A DNA stretch of 64,000 nt from Candidatus Obscuribacterales bacterium (GTDB taxonomy: Bacteria > Cyanobacteriota > Vampirovibrionia > Obscuribacterales > Obscuribacteraceae), in assembly GCA_021732085.1 (NCBI GenBank), contig JAKFVQ010000002.1, forward strand, positions 81,352 to 145,351, written 5' to 3'. A program made the position numbers and the translations under genes. The notes below the pieces were generated by a model. The model was not told the DNA's origin. It saw nothing but the letters and a program-made list of their open reading frames with translations, and did no database searches. The stretch's first letter is position 1. Each line of letters begins with the position of its first letter. Positions 28,738 to 43,700 of the stretch are shown piece after piece.

Positions 28738-28767
28738 AAAAGGGGAGGCTTGCATGAAGCGTCCCCT
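28738..28767 (-). terminator. Rho-independent terminator of the giant gene
   Basis: On the minus strand AGGGGACGCTT (28767-28757) pairs with AAGCCTCCCCT (28751-28741) with one mismatch and a 5-nt loop, then TTT. It lies 26 nt beyond the giant gene stop and insulates the methyltransferase operon. Confidence 0.75.
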
Positions 28768-28792
28768 CCGAATTATTTAGTCACAACGCCTC

Positions 28793-31700
28793 TTATTTGA
28801 GCGGCGGTGCAGCAGTCTGGTACTGACCGTGTTTAGCAGTAGCTTGTTGGCAAACAGCCGCCATCTTAACCATCTTCGCAACGAGTGCTTTGTCGGTTAC
28901 GTTGTTGCTATTCACCAGGTCTGCGATGAAGTTGACGTTCTGCATAACCGTAACGAGTGAAACTTCAGCGCGGGCCATTCTCATGCCACCTGGCACATCG
29001 ATGTTGCGCATTCTGCGGCGTCCAACTTGATCTTTGTTGAGCGCTTTGTTGACTGCAGCTTCGTTGTTGCCGAGAATCGACTCTTGTCCGGCGCAGATGT
29101 CGACGAACTTGCCGTTGACGCTCTGACGGATTGTGCCTGTTCCCGACTCCCACAGGTTGCGAACCTTGGTTACGTTATCGACAACGCTGATGAGAGCAAT
29201 GGTTCCAGGATTGATCGTGATCATCGAGTGCGGTGTCTTGATCATGGTTAGCTTGTCGGCGCTAATCAATGTCTCACCCTTGGTCAATTGCATGATTGTT
29301 GGATGCTCGAAACTGATCAACGCTTTGCCGTCATGCTTAACCAAGGCCGAATGAGTAGAGAAGGTACGGATGGAACCGGAACCACCAGTCGATTCCTGGA
29401 AGGAGATCGGCGTCATCACGTCGCCTGATTTTTCGGCTACCGAGTTTGTCGGCAACTCGAGAATCATGCTCTTCTGGAGTGGCTTCGGAGCAGCACCACC
29501 GGCAGGCGCACCACCATCACCGCGCAGCGGCTTGGCGTTCTTGTTGATGTCATTCTTCAAGTTGTTGATCTTGTTCTTCGCTGCATAGAAGCTACCAGCG
29601 TTACAGACCAAGAGCTTTTCTTTCTCGATCATCATCTTCTGGTCGAACTTGCTCTTAGCCAACTTGATACCAGGTACGGTGATAGAACCTTGGATTGGTT
29701 CACGGTCGACACCGTCAACTGGAATCAATTCTTCTTCAGCAAGAGCTTCGTCTGCCAAGCAGATTTCTTCACCGGCGTTTGCCGTCAAGGTCTCAGTCTT
29801 ACCATTGCGTGTGACCGTAACGGTTGTTGCTTGACCGGACAAGTTGGCGACGCGGACCACACCATCCGCAGTTTGTTGAATGACAGCAGCGCTGTTGCCG
29901 GCGATTTGGACGTTACCGAATCCGGTTTCAACCTTAACTGGCTGCTTACCGACCATTGCCACAACCTTACCTTGGTTGAGGGTGATCGAGCGCTTGTCTC
30001 CAGGAGATAGCGTCGTACCTTGTTCCCCAACGAGCATGGTGTCTTGATCGTCTTCCATGAAGAACGGTTGGCAGGCTCCACCGGCGACGTAGTAGGCGCC
30101 GTTGTTATCCATGCCTTCCTTCTTCTTTAGCATGTTGTCTCCAAGCATGCTTTGTGCGGTTTGGTTGAGGCTGAGAGTTACAGTTCTCGTGGAGTCTGTG
30201 CCGACGCCAGCGACCACGAAGTTGACGAGGTTCAATGTCGGAGTCGATGTGGTTACGATGAATCCACCTGTGGTCCCGCCAGGAGGCACAACGCCGGGTT
30301 GCGGAGTAAGTGCCGGAGCTTGTGAGAACAATCTGGTCGAACCACCCAGGTTAACGAATGCACCTGTAGGCGGTGGGTCAATCATGATGGTACCGCCGTT
30401 GGCATCGATGAAGATACCGTTGGTTACCTTCGGATTATTTTGAGAGAGTGATTCTGAAAGCACAATTGCGAGCGAACCGCCAGCGCCAGCCAATCTATTA
30501 GATCCGGCAGCGAAACCAGTCTGCGTCTGTGTGCCACTAACGATCGTATTTGCAATAGTGAGGTAGTTGAATACATCACGAGAAAGCACCATGTTGAACA
30601 ACTGCTCGGCGATCGTAACGATTGGAGCGCCGACAGCGAAGCTTACTTGGCGATTGGTGTTGCCAGTGCTTATCGTCATCTGACGAGGTCCGAGCGGAAC
30701 ACCAGCATAAATTCCAACCGTGCCTCCGGAATAGAGATTCATTGCAGCATTTGTTTGCGATGTAGAACTGGTCTTCAACCCAAGGGTATAGAAGGTCGGA
30801 TTGACAGTTCCCGCGCCGGACACGGGTTGAGCCTGTTGTGCGATCGAGAATATGGTGTTGGTCGGTGGATTATTGTTACCAACCATGTCAGTTCCCGGAG
30901 TATTGTTCGATAACAAGACACCGTTTGCGCCGTCGACAACAGCGCTGCCGCCGTAGGAGCCGATATTGAGTCCGACGCCTGCTCCAACAGTGTTGGCGGA
31001 GGTGACTGAAACACCGCCACCGAAGATAACCTGGGTAGGATCGGTGACAACGTTTTTGCTACCGCCTGCTACAGGAATTGGATTGGCTGGATTCGAGCTG
31101 GCTGAACCTCCCACGCCGACAAGGCTAACATTCTCTCCAAGAAGTACGTTGCGCTCTGTAGAACCGAACAACTCCCATCCACCACTGCCGGTGGCTAAGC
31201 CGCCAATCGCAGGGCCCGCAGGGACGCCACCACCATTAGGGTTCGAGAAGGCTTGTCCAGGATTATCAGGATTCCGGTTGTCGATAACGATCTTACCGAC
31301 AGTTTGGATGCCTTCGTAATGGATTTGATTATTGCTGAACATTGGAATGCCGTTACTCTTCATTGTGACGCTCTGCATTGCCAACGTAACAGCTGCGGGG
31401 TCAGCAAGATTAACACCAGCAGTGTTGAAGAGCGGATTGAATGTACCGGCTTCCATTCTAATTCCGAGATTACTGCTTACATCGATTGGATTAGCAGCCC
31501 CCTTGCCGCCAGCTGCAGATGGATCAGCATTCTGGTCGTACTTGGTGACATTACCAATCATGATTTCTCGCCGAGCTGCAACTGTGATGTTTGCTCCAGC
31601 TTTAACGAAGCTATCGTCGACTAGTTGCAAACTGCCACCACGACCGATCGCCCCAGTTCCACCCTGGTAAACATCATTGGTTTGTGTCGGATCCATCGCG

Positions 31701-34700
31701 CGCATGGTTATGGAGCCAACGCGAGAAGAAATTCCGGCTGTAGCGGCGTTCACACCGCCACCACCAAAGATGGCACCATTGTTATCACGGACGGTCACAG
31801 ACCAATCGGTGTGTCCCGCATTACCACCGTTAGCCACACCACGTATAGTTCCAGTGGATGACTCGAAATCAGCTGTCATTGCGCCGTTAGCGTTATTGGT
31901 GGCGCTCAGGATGATGGCATTTCCGGAGCCAGCATCAACCTTTGTTCTGGTAGAAGCATTATAAGGAATGCTTAGATCAGCATTTGTCGTAGTTACGCTT
32001 ATTTGTCCGGCAGTTGTATTGCTGGACTTCAATGTGTTGTCCAGGTTGAGTGTGAAGACACCACCTGCGTTGCCAGTGGAGTTGAAGGTCATGCTCAAGT
32101 TGCGACCAGATTGCAATTGCAGGGCACCATTTCCCACTTGCAAGTCTTCTTGGTTGCCCGTGGCGGTCATTGTGAAGTCTCGGCCAATGTTACCGCTGAG
32201 CACATGTCCGCTACCAGCACTTAGTGCGCCAATCCGACTTTGAGTAACTGTGAAATCCGACCCAGCATTGCTATTGAACACTACGCTACCAGCATCGATG
32301 ACGCCTGTTTTCGATGCATCAGTGATCACTACAGCAGTACCGATGAAACCACCATCGCGACTGGTGTTATCGATGGTCAATGTATTTGCAGCGCCACCAG
32401 TAATCGCAAAGGAGTTCTCCAGTGCTGCGGTATGCAACTGGAGATTTCCAGTGCTCTGCAAATCAGTCTTGGTCGTGATACCAAAGTTCGATTGGACGTT
32501 GATCTCGCTGATTGGATTACCAGTATTTACTGAGAGATTCAGTGTGGATGCGGCACCAGACTTCGTGAAAACAACAGGGCTGCCAGCAGCACCAAGCGCG
32601 CTAGCATTGGTGATTGTTGCAGAGGCTGAGGCACCAGTGAAATTAATCGTCGAGACGTTGCCAGCGCTATTATCCAGAAGGATCGCTTTACCGCCACCAC
32701 CAATAGTGAGAGCAGTGCCCACAGACGATACCAATGGACTGGCGTTCGTCCCAGCACCACTACCAGGAATCCCTCTAATCGTCATATCAGTGTTACCGGT
32801 GCCTCTGAACGAGACTGTCGAGCCTTTGAATCGAATGATTGGTGAATCAATCGACGCACCGACAACAGCCATTGTTACTGCGCCATTGCTGACAAGTGCA
32901 AGGTCGTCCGCTTGGATGGTCGTGTTGGTCACTTGCGTGATGCTGTTGTTGGCGTATAAGTACAAGTTGTACTTACCTGCTGCATTCAAGGAACCAACAG
33001 TCATCGCCGCATTGCTGAGAGGGTCGGTACTTCCTATAACCAGCGTTTTAGCTGTAATTCTACCGAGTTCATTGTTGTCCAAATCGAACCCCGACGGCGC
33101 GGCACTGCCAACACTTATATCTGTTACCTGATTATCCGGTCGAAGTGTGACCGTCTTGCCAGCCGCTGTGATGAAGCCATTGGTCATGTCAACGGTCCGA
33201 CCTGTGAGAGTCAGATTGCTGTTGGTATTGAATGTCATACCATTGTCGATCTTGATTCCACCCGGCATATCATACGCCTTACCTGCTTGGTCGGGATTGA
33301 TCGTGACTGTTCCGTTCCCGCCATTTGTAAGTATGTTCAGCTTGCTAGCACTGTTGGTACCAGTAACGTTGAAGTGGGCAGTAGCGGTATCACTTGTGAC
33401 AAAGTTGATCGGCTGTGCAGCAGACGAAGCAGCTGTACTGATCGTGCCTTCCTTACCATTTCCATCTACATTGATGTTTTCGGTATTGAAGGTCAATGCA
33501 TTGTTGACGTTAAAGCTGAGCGCGCCATCATTCCTAAATGCGAGGCTGTTAGCCGTTACGGTAGCAGTTCCTGTTTTGAAGTTTTGACCAGCTGTATCAA
33601 TGGTGAGAATATGGCCAACTGGCGTTGCGGTTGAATATTTATCGACGCTTACAAGAATACTGCCGGTAGTTTTAGTTTCGACATTACCACCACCAAAAAT
33701 GGAAAGATCACCATTGTTGCTTGTATTAATATCAATCGTTGAACCGGTTGTCTTGATGTTGCCAGAGTTATTCAACGACATGACGCCGTTGCTCTGAACA
33801 AGCATGTCGCCACCGGTGAGACCGGTTACGGTCATATCACCAGCATTGTTAACAACCAGCTGTCCCAGGCTGGTGATCTTGAATGAATTATCCTGAGTCG
33901 TCAAAAGAGATCCCACACCAGTTACAACACCACTGTTGTTCGCAGCGATGTTGATAGCACCGGTTTTTGCATCCATCTGGCCATTGTTTACGAAGAACGC
34001 ACCACCAGCACCACCAGTAAGAGTTGCAGTGAGTCCTTGACTATTGACCTTGCCATTGTTGGTGAAAGTCGACCCACCGGCACCCGCGAATATACTAACG
34101 CGGAGAGCTTCCTCGACATTTAACGTGACGTTGGCGCCTACGGAGATCGATTGACCGGACCCTGCAGCCATGGTGGCTCCGCCACCCTTGAGGTCAAGCA
34201 CCCCGGAACCAGTGAAGGTAGTACTTCCTGTAGCGAACATAAATTTACCACCGGGTCCGGCAACACTTATCTGACGAGTTCCGCCGCTGGATAGGTTCAC
34301 ATTCATGGTACCGCCGTTACTGGCGAAGTCTACCTGCGTACCCGTCACGTTAATTGCAGAGCCGGCACCAAGGTCGAGACTATTAGCAATGATGCTTAAG
34401 TTCGTTCCTGTTTTGCCAGCAACTGGATCTTGAATTCCAAGCACGACGTTGTTGTTAACGTTGACGGTGTTGCCCTTGAAGGTTACTGACTTGCCATTTT
34501 CTGCCCAGTAGTTTCCACTGGTCGAGAAGGTCAAGTTGGTCGAAGCTCCAGCAAGTCCCGTTTGTCCAGCGACCAACAAGGAGTTGTCGGAGGAGAGCAC
34601 AGTGTTGTTGCTGAATATTCCATTGTTAACACCAACTGTGACAGCTCCACCGCCGGTTGTTTTGAGCGATGTGCCAGCAACGCCTTGCAAGTTGATATTG

Positions 34701-37700
34701 CGGTTCACATTCGTGTTCTCGATGAGAACATTAGAACCGGCAGTATTCAACTTGGTTCCAGCGCCATTGAGAATGATATCTAAATCAGAGCCAGGAGCTG
34801 CCTTGATTCTGATACCAGGGGTTAGCTCGCTGGCATCAGCAGCAGTCGTGAATGCGCTGTTAGCACCCATTTGGAGTTGCACAGTGCTGAGATTGATCGG
34901 TGCCTTGCTGGTACCAGTGTCGCTTACAACGCCTGGCCCAACTATCAAACGGCCATTATTCGCGGTGAAATTGACGGAGCCGTTGTCACCCGCGGCATAA
35001 GTGCGCGAATTATCAAGGAATAGATTGCCGTTGGTTGAGGCGAAATTGATTTGATTGGTTCCAGCACCCAACACACCCACAGTGCCTGAACCGGCAACGT
35101 GTAAGTCTCCGCTGTTAGCAGTAACTTGGAAGACGGCATTAGCAGCCGGATTCATCGGATTACCGTTGGTGAAGTTGATATTGGATGTGAACGCACCGGC
35201 ACTGGTGAAGGTGCCACCATTTGTGAATTGGATGTTGGTATCACCTGTCACACGGACTGTGCCTTGATTATTGAAGTTCGCGCCGTTCACGGTCACGTTC
35301 AAGTTAGCAGCAGTTGTTGCCAAACCTGTACCATTTGTCACTACGAGGTTGACATCGGAAGTCGTCAGGGGTTGAGTGAGCTGAGGAGCAGCCCAGTCTC
35401 CCATGGTTATGCTGACGCCGGCGCCGCTTCTGTTGTCGAGAATCAGCGTTGTAGCTGTACCTGGATTGGACGATACGATAGCAAGACCATTGGTCGAATT
35501 AATGGTGAGCGCACCACTTGTTGCGATCACTCTACCTGTACCACCATTTCCCGGAGACACGATGGTTAGATTCTTGTCTAACGGATTGGCGGGGTCATTT
35601 TGAATTGTGACTGTAGAACCAGATACGGTACCAGAGATTTTGAATGTCGGACCGCTAAAATTGATTGCGTTACTAGAAATCAAGGTTCCTTGGACATCAA
35701 TTGGCGGTGTAGCGTTGACGACACCATTCACATTGACCGTTACAAATGGCTCGATTACGTGAGTACCATTACCAGCTTGACCAACGTTCAGTGTTGGAGC
35801 ATCGACGTCCAGCCAGAAGTCGGTTGAAGGTGTGCTTTTCGTATTATGGAATATCGCCTTACCGGAACCTGGAGGAATGATGTTCACACTACCACCGACG
35901 GCGGTTATCTTGCCGAATTGATTCTCTGGACCTTGGATGAGCAAATCATTATTCGCTCCGTAACTGCGCAAGAACACTTTCGAGCCAGCGGTAGCCCCAA
36001 TATTGGCTTTACCGGCGGAGACGCCGTTGAATGTGAAGATGTTCGCGTTGAATGTAACAGCCGCACCGTTGCCGACCAGATGGCTTGCCGAGCTTGCAAT
36101 GTTGATTTCATTTACAAGTGTGTTCTTAGCATTGAATGTAGCTGTTGGTGAGCCGGCAGTTCCCATAGCGTAGCTTACGATTCCAGCTAGGTTGAGATTA
36201 CCATTGGCCGTCACGGTGATATCACTATCGGTGTTGCCATTTGTGGTTATGAGCCCTCCACCGCCGGTGGTCTGGGTTAGGGTCAGATGACCAGCGCTCT
36301 GAATCGTCGTTGTAGAAGTGTTGTTAGTGGAGACGCTTGAAAGCGCGCCGTTGACCTCGACTGTGAGGTCGCCGCTCGTGCTCTGAATTGTCAGAGAGGA
36401 TGCACCAGCGGCTGGCGAGGCATCTATGGCTCCATTGACCAGTAGCGTATTGCCGCCATTAACCGTCCATGTTTGTGCACCGCTCGAGGAGAGAGTCGCA
36501 CCTGTGCCTACTTTGGTAGCAGCCGAAGTAATGACACCAACAGCTCCACCATTCAGGCGCAATGTCGTTGCATTCCCTGGCGCCACGATGTCCAGTGTCG
36601 CTCCTGCAGCTGGCTGGATCGTAGTACCACCTACGGCACTAGCCGTGTATGTACCACCAGGTGCAGCTCCTGTAAGGTTCATCGTCAAACTGCCGGTCGG
36701 AGTGATCTTCAACGTGCCGACGGCGTTCATGCTGCCACCGGCGGCAAATCCGACTGTCATGTTGCCCGAAGTAATGGTCTTAAGGGCGATATCGTTGCCT
36801 TTCGTAGATGAGACGGCTCCGAAACTAACGGACAAGTCACGCGTTCCTGCAGGTCCATTGTCCACGGTCAGATTACCGGTACCAGCATCGATGCCACCGA
36901 GAACGCTGACCGTTCCTCCTGTAGCGCCAGCACCCTGAGCTCGGATGTTAATGTCTTTGTTGCTTGTCGACACGGTCGAACCTGCGCTTACTTGGATAAG
37001 CCCAGAATCAGACTGAACTGTGATCGGCTGATTTGAAGTCACGTTCATTCCGAATGTGATGGTGCCGGCACCGGTAGTTGTGATAGTCTCGCCCGTGCCA
37101 CCGTTGAGTGCGACAGCGCCGCCGCCCTGGAAGACGATATTCTTGCCAGCTGGTGCACTTATTGCAACACCAGTTCCAGCGACTCCACCAGCATTGAACA
37201 CGCTGCCAGCGAATCCTTTGCCATCAATAGTTAGGTTGCCACCAGACTTCGAGCCGATCGTGATGGCGCCGCTGTTACCAGCTTTATAATCGACAGTCGA
37301 TCCGCCAAGGTTGATGGTATCGCCTTTGATATCGAGTGCTTGATTTGAGGTCAGCTGGTTGTTGCCTGCATTAAATGTGATCGTCGGTGCAGTCCAGTTG
37401 ACGCCTCCTGCACCTGCATTCCAAGTATTTCCACCCATCGAAAGTACATCAGCGGAGCTGACATTGATGCTGCCAGTAGCAGTGTAAGAACCCGTACCTG
37501 CCAGAGTGACGTCGTTGGGTGATGACGTCGACTGCATCACGATGGTGGCACCTGACTTAACTGCATTGGCATTGGAACTGTTGTTGTTTACGGTTAAGGT
37601 CTTACCAGTGTTGCCTGTTGTCTGGAAGAAGATATTTCCACCAGCTTGGATGTTTCCGGATGCAGTCGTGTTGTTGATGGTTACGTCATTTGGTCCTTGA

Positions 37701-40700
37701 ATGGTGAGCACCGTGCCCGAGGTAATCGTGTTCGTGTTATTCAACAAGAAATCGCCTGCGGTCGTGTTGCTCATATCGAGCGTGGTATTCGCTGAGATCG
37801 TGCCGGCGTTGGTGACGGAAGCACCATCACGTCCTACGATCTGGACCGACGTGGTCGGTGCCGAAATGCTTGCACCGGCTTGGTTATCTAAGGTGAGAGC
37901 CCCGGCATTAGCCGAAACTTTCAACGCCAAGGAAGTGGTCTTCAATGTTCCGCTGTTAGTGACCGAGTAGGCTCCAGTTGTCGATTGCATTGTGAGCGTG
38001 GATTGACCGAATATGGTTCCTGCGTTATTAACGGAACCACCCGCTCCGGTGTGGGTTATGTTGAGATTGCCTAGTGTCGTTTGCAGGGTGTTGCCGGCCA
38101 GCGTTTGAAGCTGTCCGGAGCCGAGCCCGACACTCATGAACTGTCCTTCAACAATTACTGTGTTGGCACCTTGCCCGAAAGTCATATTTCCAACGCCTGA
38201 TACCGAAATTGCTCCCGAAGCCGCATTTGTAAAGTTCGTTAGAGTTAACTTGCTTCCCGCTGCTGTTGACTTGAATGTGAGATTCTTATCCAGAGCAGGA
38301 GCTATGGAAAGCACGCCGGTACCAGTGTTGATTGTCGAATTGCCGGTCAGTTGTACTGTCAAATCGTTTGCATTTGTGATTGTGACAGCGCTTGCTGTTC
38401 CAGCTCCAGTCGTATTTATAGTTGCAGCATTCAGATTAAGCTGAGCGGTTGTGATTGTCAGAGGAGCTGTGTTTGCGATCGTTTGGGTATTTGTAACACC
38501 CACTGATGTACCGCCACTGAACGAGACACCGCTGGCCGCGGCAGCGCTCCACGTGCGGCTCGAGCTTATGTTGAGATTACCAGCAGTTGCAGCGGCGCTG
38601 ATCTTGCCTGTGTTCGAAGTCAGTGTACCTGTGCCTTGTACTGCCAAGTCACCTGTAGTAGCAGTCATGGTGACGTCACCTTTGGCTGTAACTGCACCGA
38701 TGGCGTTCAATTTTGAATTGCCACTAGCGCTAGTCAAAGTGAAGGTTCCATTGGTAGCCGTTATTGTGTTAGCAGCTGCAGGATTGAATACCTCAAAACC
38801 TGCGCCACTGAAACTGACATTCGTGCCTGCAGTCACAGTGCCATTGTTAGTGAATACGCCACCATTGAGTCCGGCAACAGAGAAGGCACCATCAGCCGAA
38901 ATGGTTTGGTTGTTAATGTTTCCAGCCCAGTTGAAGACGATGTCAGCCGCACTTCCCGCCTTCGTACTGATAGTGGCGGCATTTGTCAATGTGCCGGAGC
39001 TCGGCGTGGCTAGTTGACCGACAGTGATAGTCCTGTCAGCCTGAATGCTTGTCTTACTGTTTGTCGTGAAGTTCTTGGTTGCAGCAATATTGAAATTGAC
39101 TGGTCCACCTTGGAAATCAAATGTCGAGACTGAACCTGAAGTGAGATCGAAGTTAGCAGCTGGGTTAAAGTCGAATTTGCCAGTACCAGCGGTGACAAAG
39201 GTTTCTCCGCTTCCAAGGTCAACGGATGGAGTGACCACTGTAAATACTGAATTAGTGGCGCCAGATGCATCGATCTTGCCACCATTGAAGAGGACTTGGG
39301 TTCCTGCAGTAATGCCAACGTTGCCACTAGCAATGGTTTGCGTAGTGTTATCCGTGAAAGTTACTGTATTACCGGAGAAGTTAACGGAGCTTGCAGCCGA
39401 ATAGGTTCTAGCATTTGTAATTGTCAGTTTGTCATTTGCAACCAGATCAATCTTTCCTGTAGTGGACGTAAGTGCGCCACCCAACGTTAACGTTGTATCG
39501 CCGCCAGCAGCATTAGAGCTAATAGTCAAATTGCCGTTTGCTTTGATGGTGCCATCATTTCCAATGCTTGCGAGCTTGCCGGCGCCAGCATCCATCGCTA
39601 TCGTGCTGGTTGTAGATTCAATCAAGGATCCTGCACCGGTATTAACAGAAAGGGCTCCAGAGCTATTCATCGAGATTGCACCAGAAGCAGTCATTTGCCC
39701 CGCATTGCCTACGGTGAGCGCCTGAGTTCCTCCAGTAGCCATGGTGAGAGTTCCGGCAGCAGAGGTAATCACCGCACCGACAACTTTGTTTGTAATATCA
39801 GCGGAGTCGCTGCTATTAAATGATACGTTTCCGTTTCCTGAAATGGTCGCGAAGTTTGTTACGTTCATGGCATTGGTCGAGGTAAACGCAACTTGGCCAG
39901 CCGTAGACTTCAGTGCTCCAGCATTGTTGTTGACGGTCAAACCACCGGAACTTGCAAACGCAAGCTTGCCAGTCGCTGTTTCTATATTTCCGCTATTTTC
40001 AACAGAACCACCGTTCCAGTTTACAGTCAGATTCGCGGCACCAGTGGCTTTAAGTCCGCTACCGGCGTTCACTGTGAGAAGTCCGCTGTTAGCTGTAGCC
40101 GTTCCATTAACGACCATGTTTGTGTCTGACTGAACTGTCAGATTACCTGTCACGGTCATGTTGCCAGCGCCTGTCACGACGAATGTCGGCGTAGCGGCAG
40201 TGTTACCGCCGCCTCCAACTAGCGACAAGGTGCTGGTTGCACCGGTCAAAGTGATGTCTCTGTCATTGACTGCCTTAAATTGAATTGTGCCAGTTCCACC
40301 TGTCTGGATGGTGGCAGTGCCTGCGGCTAGGTCTACACCGAGATTGGTGCTGGAGTTAACGAGTATGTTCGAGTTGCCAGCTGCGCTTGCATCAATCTTG
40401 CTATTGTTGGCCATTGAGAGGTCAACGGTATTCAGGGTCAAATTCTTGCCGTTGGCTACCGACAGCGTGACACCTGTAGATAGGCTGACTTTGTCAGTAC
40501 CACCTGTTCCGGTGTTAACCACGTTGGCTCGGCCGGCATTCAATGTTTGGTTGCCAGTGAAGTTCACGCTGCCACCAGTCGCTGCGATAGTGATGTCATT
40601 GGCAGCACCCGTGCTTGTGAGGCGACCGCCACCGGTGATATTGATAGATTTGCCGGCAGCAGCATTGGTGGTTACTAGCAGGGCACCATTGTTAGCAGTG

Positions 40701-43700
40701 ATACCACCAACGGCGTTAGCGTTGCTTATGGTCACGTCACCAGCTGTCGCTTCCAACGTGGTCGTCGTGCCGCCAGAGATGTTAGCACCGACAACATTAT
40801 TGACAGTCAATGTACCGTTGCTCTTTATATCAAGCGAGCCATTAACCGCGGTAAGTGCACCTGTTCCATTGTTATTGACTGTCAATGCTGTAGTTGCATT
40901 GATAATGTCCAAATTACGATTGGCGCTTATTGTCCCCGCATTCGTTACGACACTCGGAGCTCCGCCGGCAACGTTGATAGCAATATCCGCATTACCTGAC
41001 GTCGTTCTTATTGTACCCGTGGCATTATTAGTGAGATTGGTGACGTTGAATGTGAGTGAATTTGCACTCGTGACGTTTTGGATCATGCCACTGTTGGTGA
41101 ATTGTCCAGCAGTCGCCACGTACGCGCGGTTGACATCCACAGTCACGCCTGCGTTTACAGTCGTCGTGCCAGCAGCACCACTGCTACTGGTCAGGACACC
41201 AGATCCGCGCAGGTCTAGTTCCGCCTTAGTGGTCGCCGCAGCATCCCTGGTGAAATTCAATGCACCAGCACCGGACCCCAACTGAGTTGCACCAAGGGCG
41301 CTCTGAATTGTGGAGGTTACGCTCGCAAGACCGCCACCAGATCCAAGGTTGATGTTGGTGTTATTGAAGGTGAGGGTTGTTGCAGGTAGAGAAGATATGA
41401 TCTGAGAACCGTCGCCCAGGGACAAGGTTGTGCCGGTAGTTGCAAACGTCTTACCATTGACGATGGTGAGCTTAGCTCCAGTTCCGGCCACACCACCATC
41501 GGACAACGTCGCGTTGCCCAGCAAGTTCGTGGCACCAGCGGCACCAGTACCAGCTCCTACTTCAGTGTTCACTTTGAGGTTCGTTCCCGCGGCAAACGTC
41601 ACGCCACCACCTGCGATACCGAAGTTCACGGTCGCTGTATTACCTCCGCCACCAGTAACTCCGACGCTTGCAGTATTCGGAGCAGTAACTGTAACCGTTC
41701 CAGGAGTCCCGAACGCGCCAGCGCCGCTGTAATTGTTTTGAACGGTAACAGATCCGCCATTGACATTGGATTGGAGTGCTGCGGTGCCAACCATTGTCAA
41801 AGTCGGCGTATCGATAGTTACGTTAGTACCTCTCACACTCTCGCCGTTGCCGATCGTGACTGAGCCTTGACCACTGGTTACAACCTTAGCTGTGGTTGTG
41901 CCAGTTACAGTGCCCACACTGTTGAACTTAGCTCCACCTTTTGTAGTGAGTTGAACATCGTCAGCAGATATTGTCGAACCAGCAGCAGTGATGTCTCCTG
42001 CTGATGTGACGTACAATTGGGCGCTTGCCGACGAGCTATTGAGCGTAAGTGCACCGGCGCTCTGGTTCACGTAAATGTTTCCACCAGCGCCATTTGCAGT
42101 CGCAGTTAGAGAATTAACTTGTGTGTTCAACGGAATCGCAGCCGAGTTTCCGATGTTACCCGCCGTAGCTATTAATGTAGCTTTTCCAGAAGATACCAAT
42201 GTACCGGCAGCATTGTTATCAATGCCTGTACCTCCAGTGATCTTCATTGAATTAAGGCTGCTATCAGTCGTCGTCAGTGTAGCGTTGATAATCGTCTTGG
42301 CACCTGACTGTAGGGTGATTGTGCCAGCGGTGGTTTGATTGCTACCGACCGTCAAATTGTTTCCAGCCGTGACGTTCCATGTGCTCCGTGCAGTAGTGCC
42401 GAGATCGAAACCAGTGCTACCTAATGAGATGGCTCCAGCAGCGGCTGCGTTCGTTGTCTTTAAGGTAATCGACCCCAGGGCACCGGTAGCGCCACCATCT
42501 GCTTTCAATGCCATTCCAGCAGTCACATTTGTGAATGCCTTACCTTCGATATCGATGGAGCCACCATTTCCGGTGGCAGTTGTGGCGCTGACATCGAACC
42601 CTGCTCCGCCGATGCCTGTGAAGTTGATGTTGCCATCACCATTTCCGAGAGCTTTGATTATGAGACTTCCACCGCTCTCACCGCTGATGTCCACGCCAGC
42701 CAGTCCGTTGAGACTAATACCGCCGTTATTGCCACCAAATCCGTTGTTGACGAGTTCGATGGTACCCCCTGCGCCGGTTCCGGAACCCTTTGCAGATAAA
42801 GCTGAACCAAGAAGTGACAAGGTATTATTGCTGTCATCTTGAACTGTGATGTGGCCACCTTTGCCAGCAGCCCCACCTCCATCGGCTGTGAGTGCACCTA
42901 CAGCAATAGTGCCTGTGCCACCCGTGGATTTCAAGGTGATATCTTTGGCATCACCCGTGCTCGAGCTTGTTTTGACAGCGACACCGGCTGCGGCAATGTT
43001 TCCTACTGCAGTGAGACTTACATTCGCCCCGCTGGTGCCATCAATAAGGCTGGTTCCACCAGTGACACTGACGTTGTTACCAGAATCGACTACGAGTGCG
43101 TTTGCTCCTGCTGTCTTGATGGTGCCAGTTGCAACATTCATTGTAATGTTACCAGTGGTCGTTTTCAAAGTTGTGCCAGCGGTGCTGTTTGCCACTAAAT
43201 CACCGGCAGTAACCAAGAATATTTGAAGATTGGTTCCCGCTTTGACGGCATTGCCACCATTACCTGTGCCATTACCGACCAGAGTCGCTGTCGTGTTGTT
43301 ATCAAAACGCAGGCTACCACCAGCAGATGAATTGCCCAGCTGGACAGCACCTGTGTTTGAAACAAATGCATCTGTACCTGCCACTATTGTTAGAGCCGCA
43401 GTTTCAGTCTTGAGAGCAGTGGTGCCCGCAAGGTTTCCGATTTGCCCAGCGGCATTTAAGCCTACAGCACTAGTAGCCTTGATGCTACCACCACCGGTAA
43501 TATCGCCAGCAGATGTTGTCAGATTAACGGTTTGAGGACCTGTAATATCCGACGAAACCGTTATTGTGTTGGAAGCCTTAATATCCATCGTATTAAGGAT
43601 GTTGTATGCACCACCCAAAGTCATTGCGCCCAAATTGTCAACGAAGGCGCTGCCGTTTGGCGCATTCATGGTCAAATTGGTCACGCCAAGCAGCAGTCTG

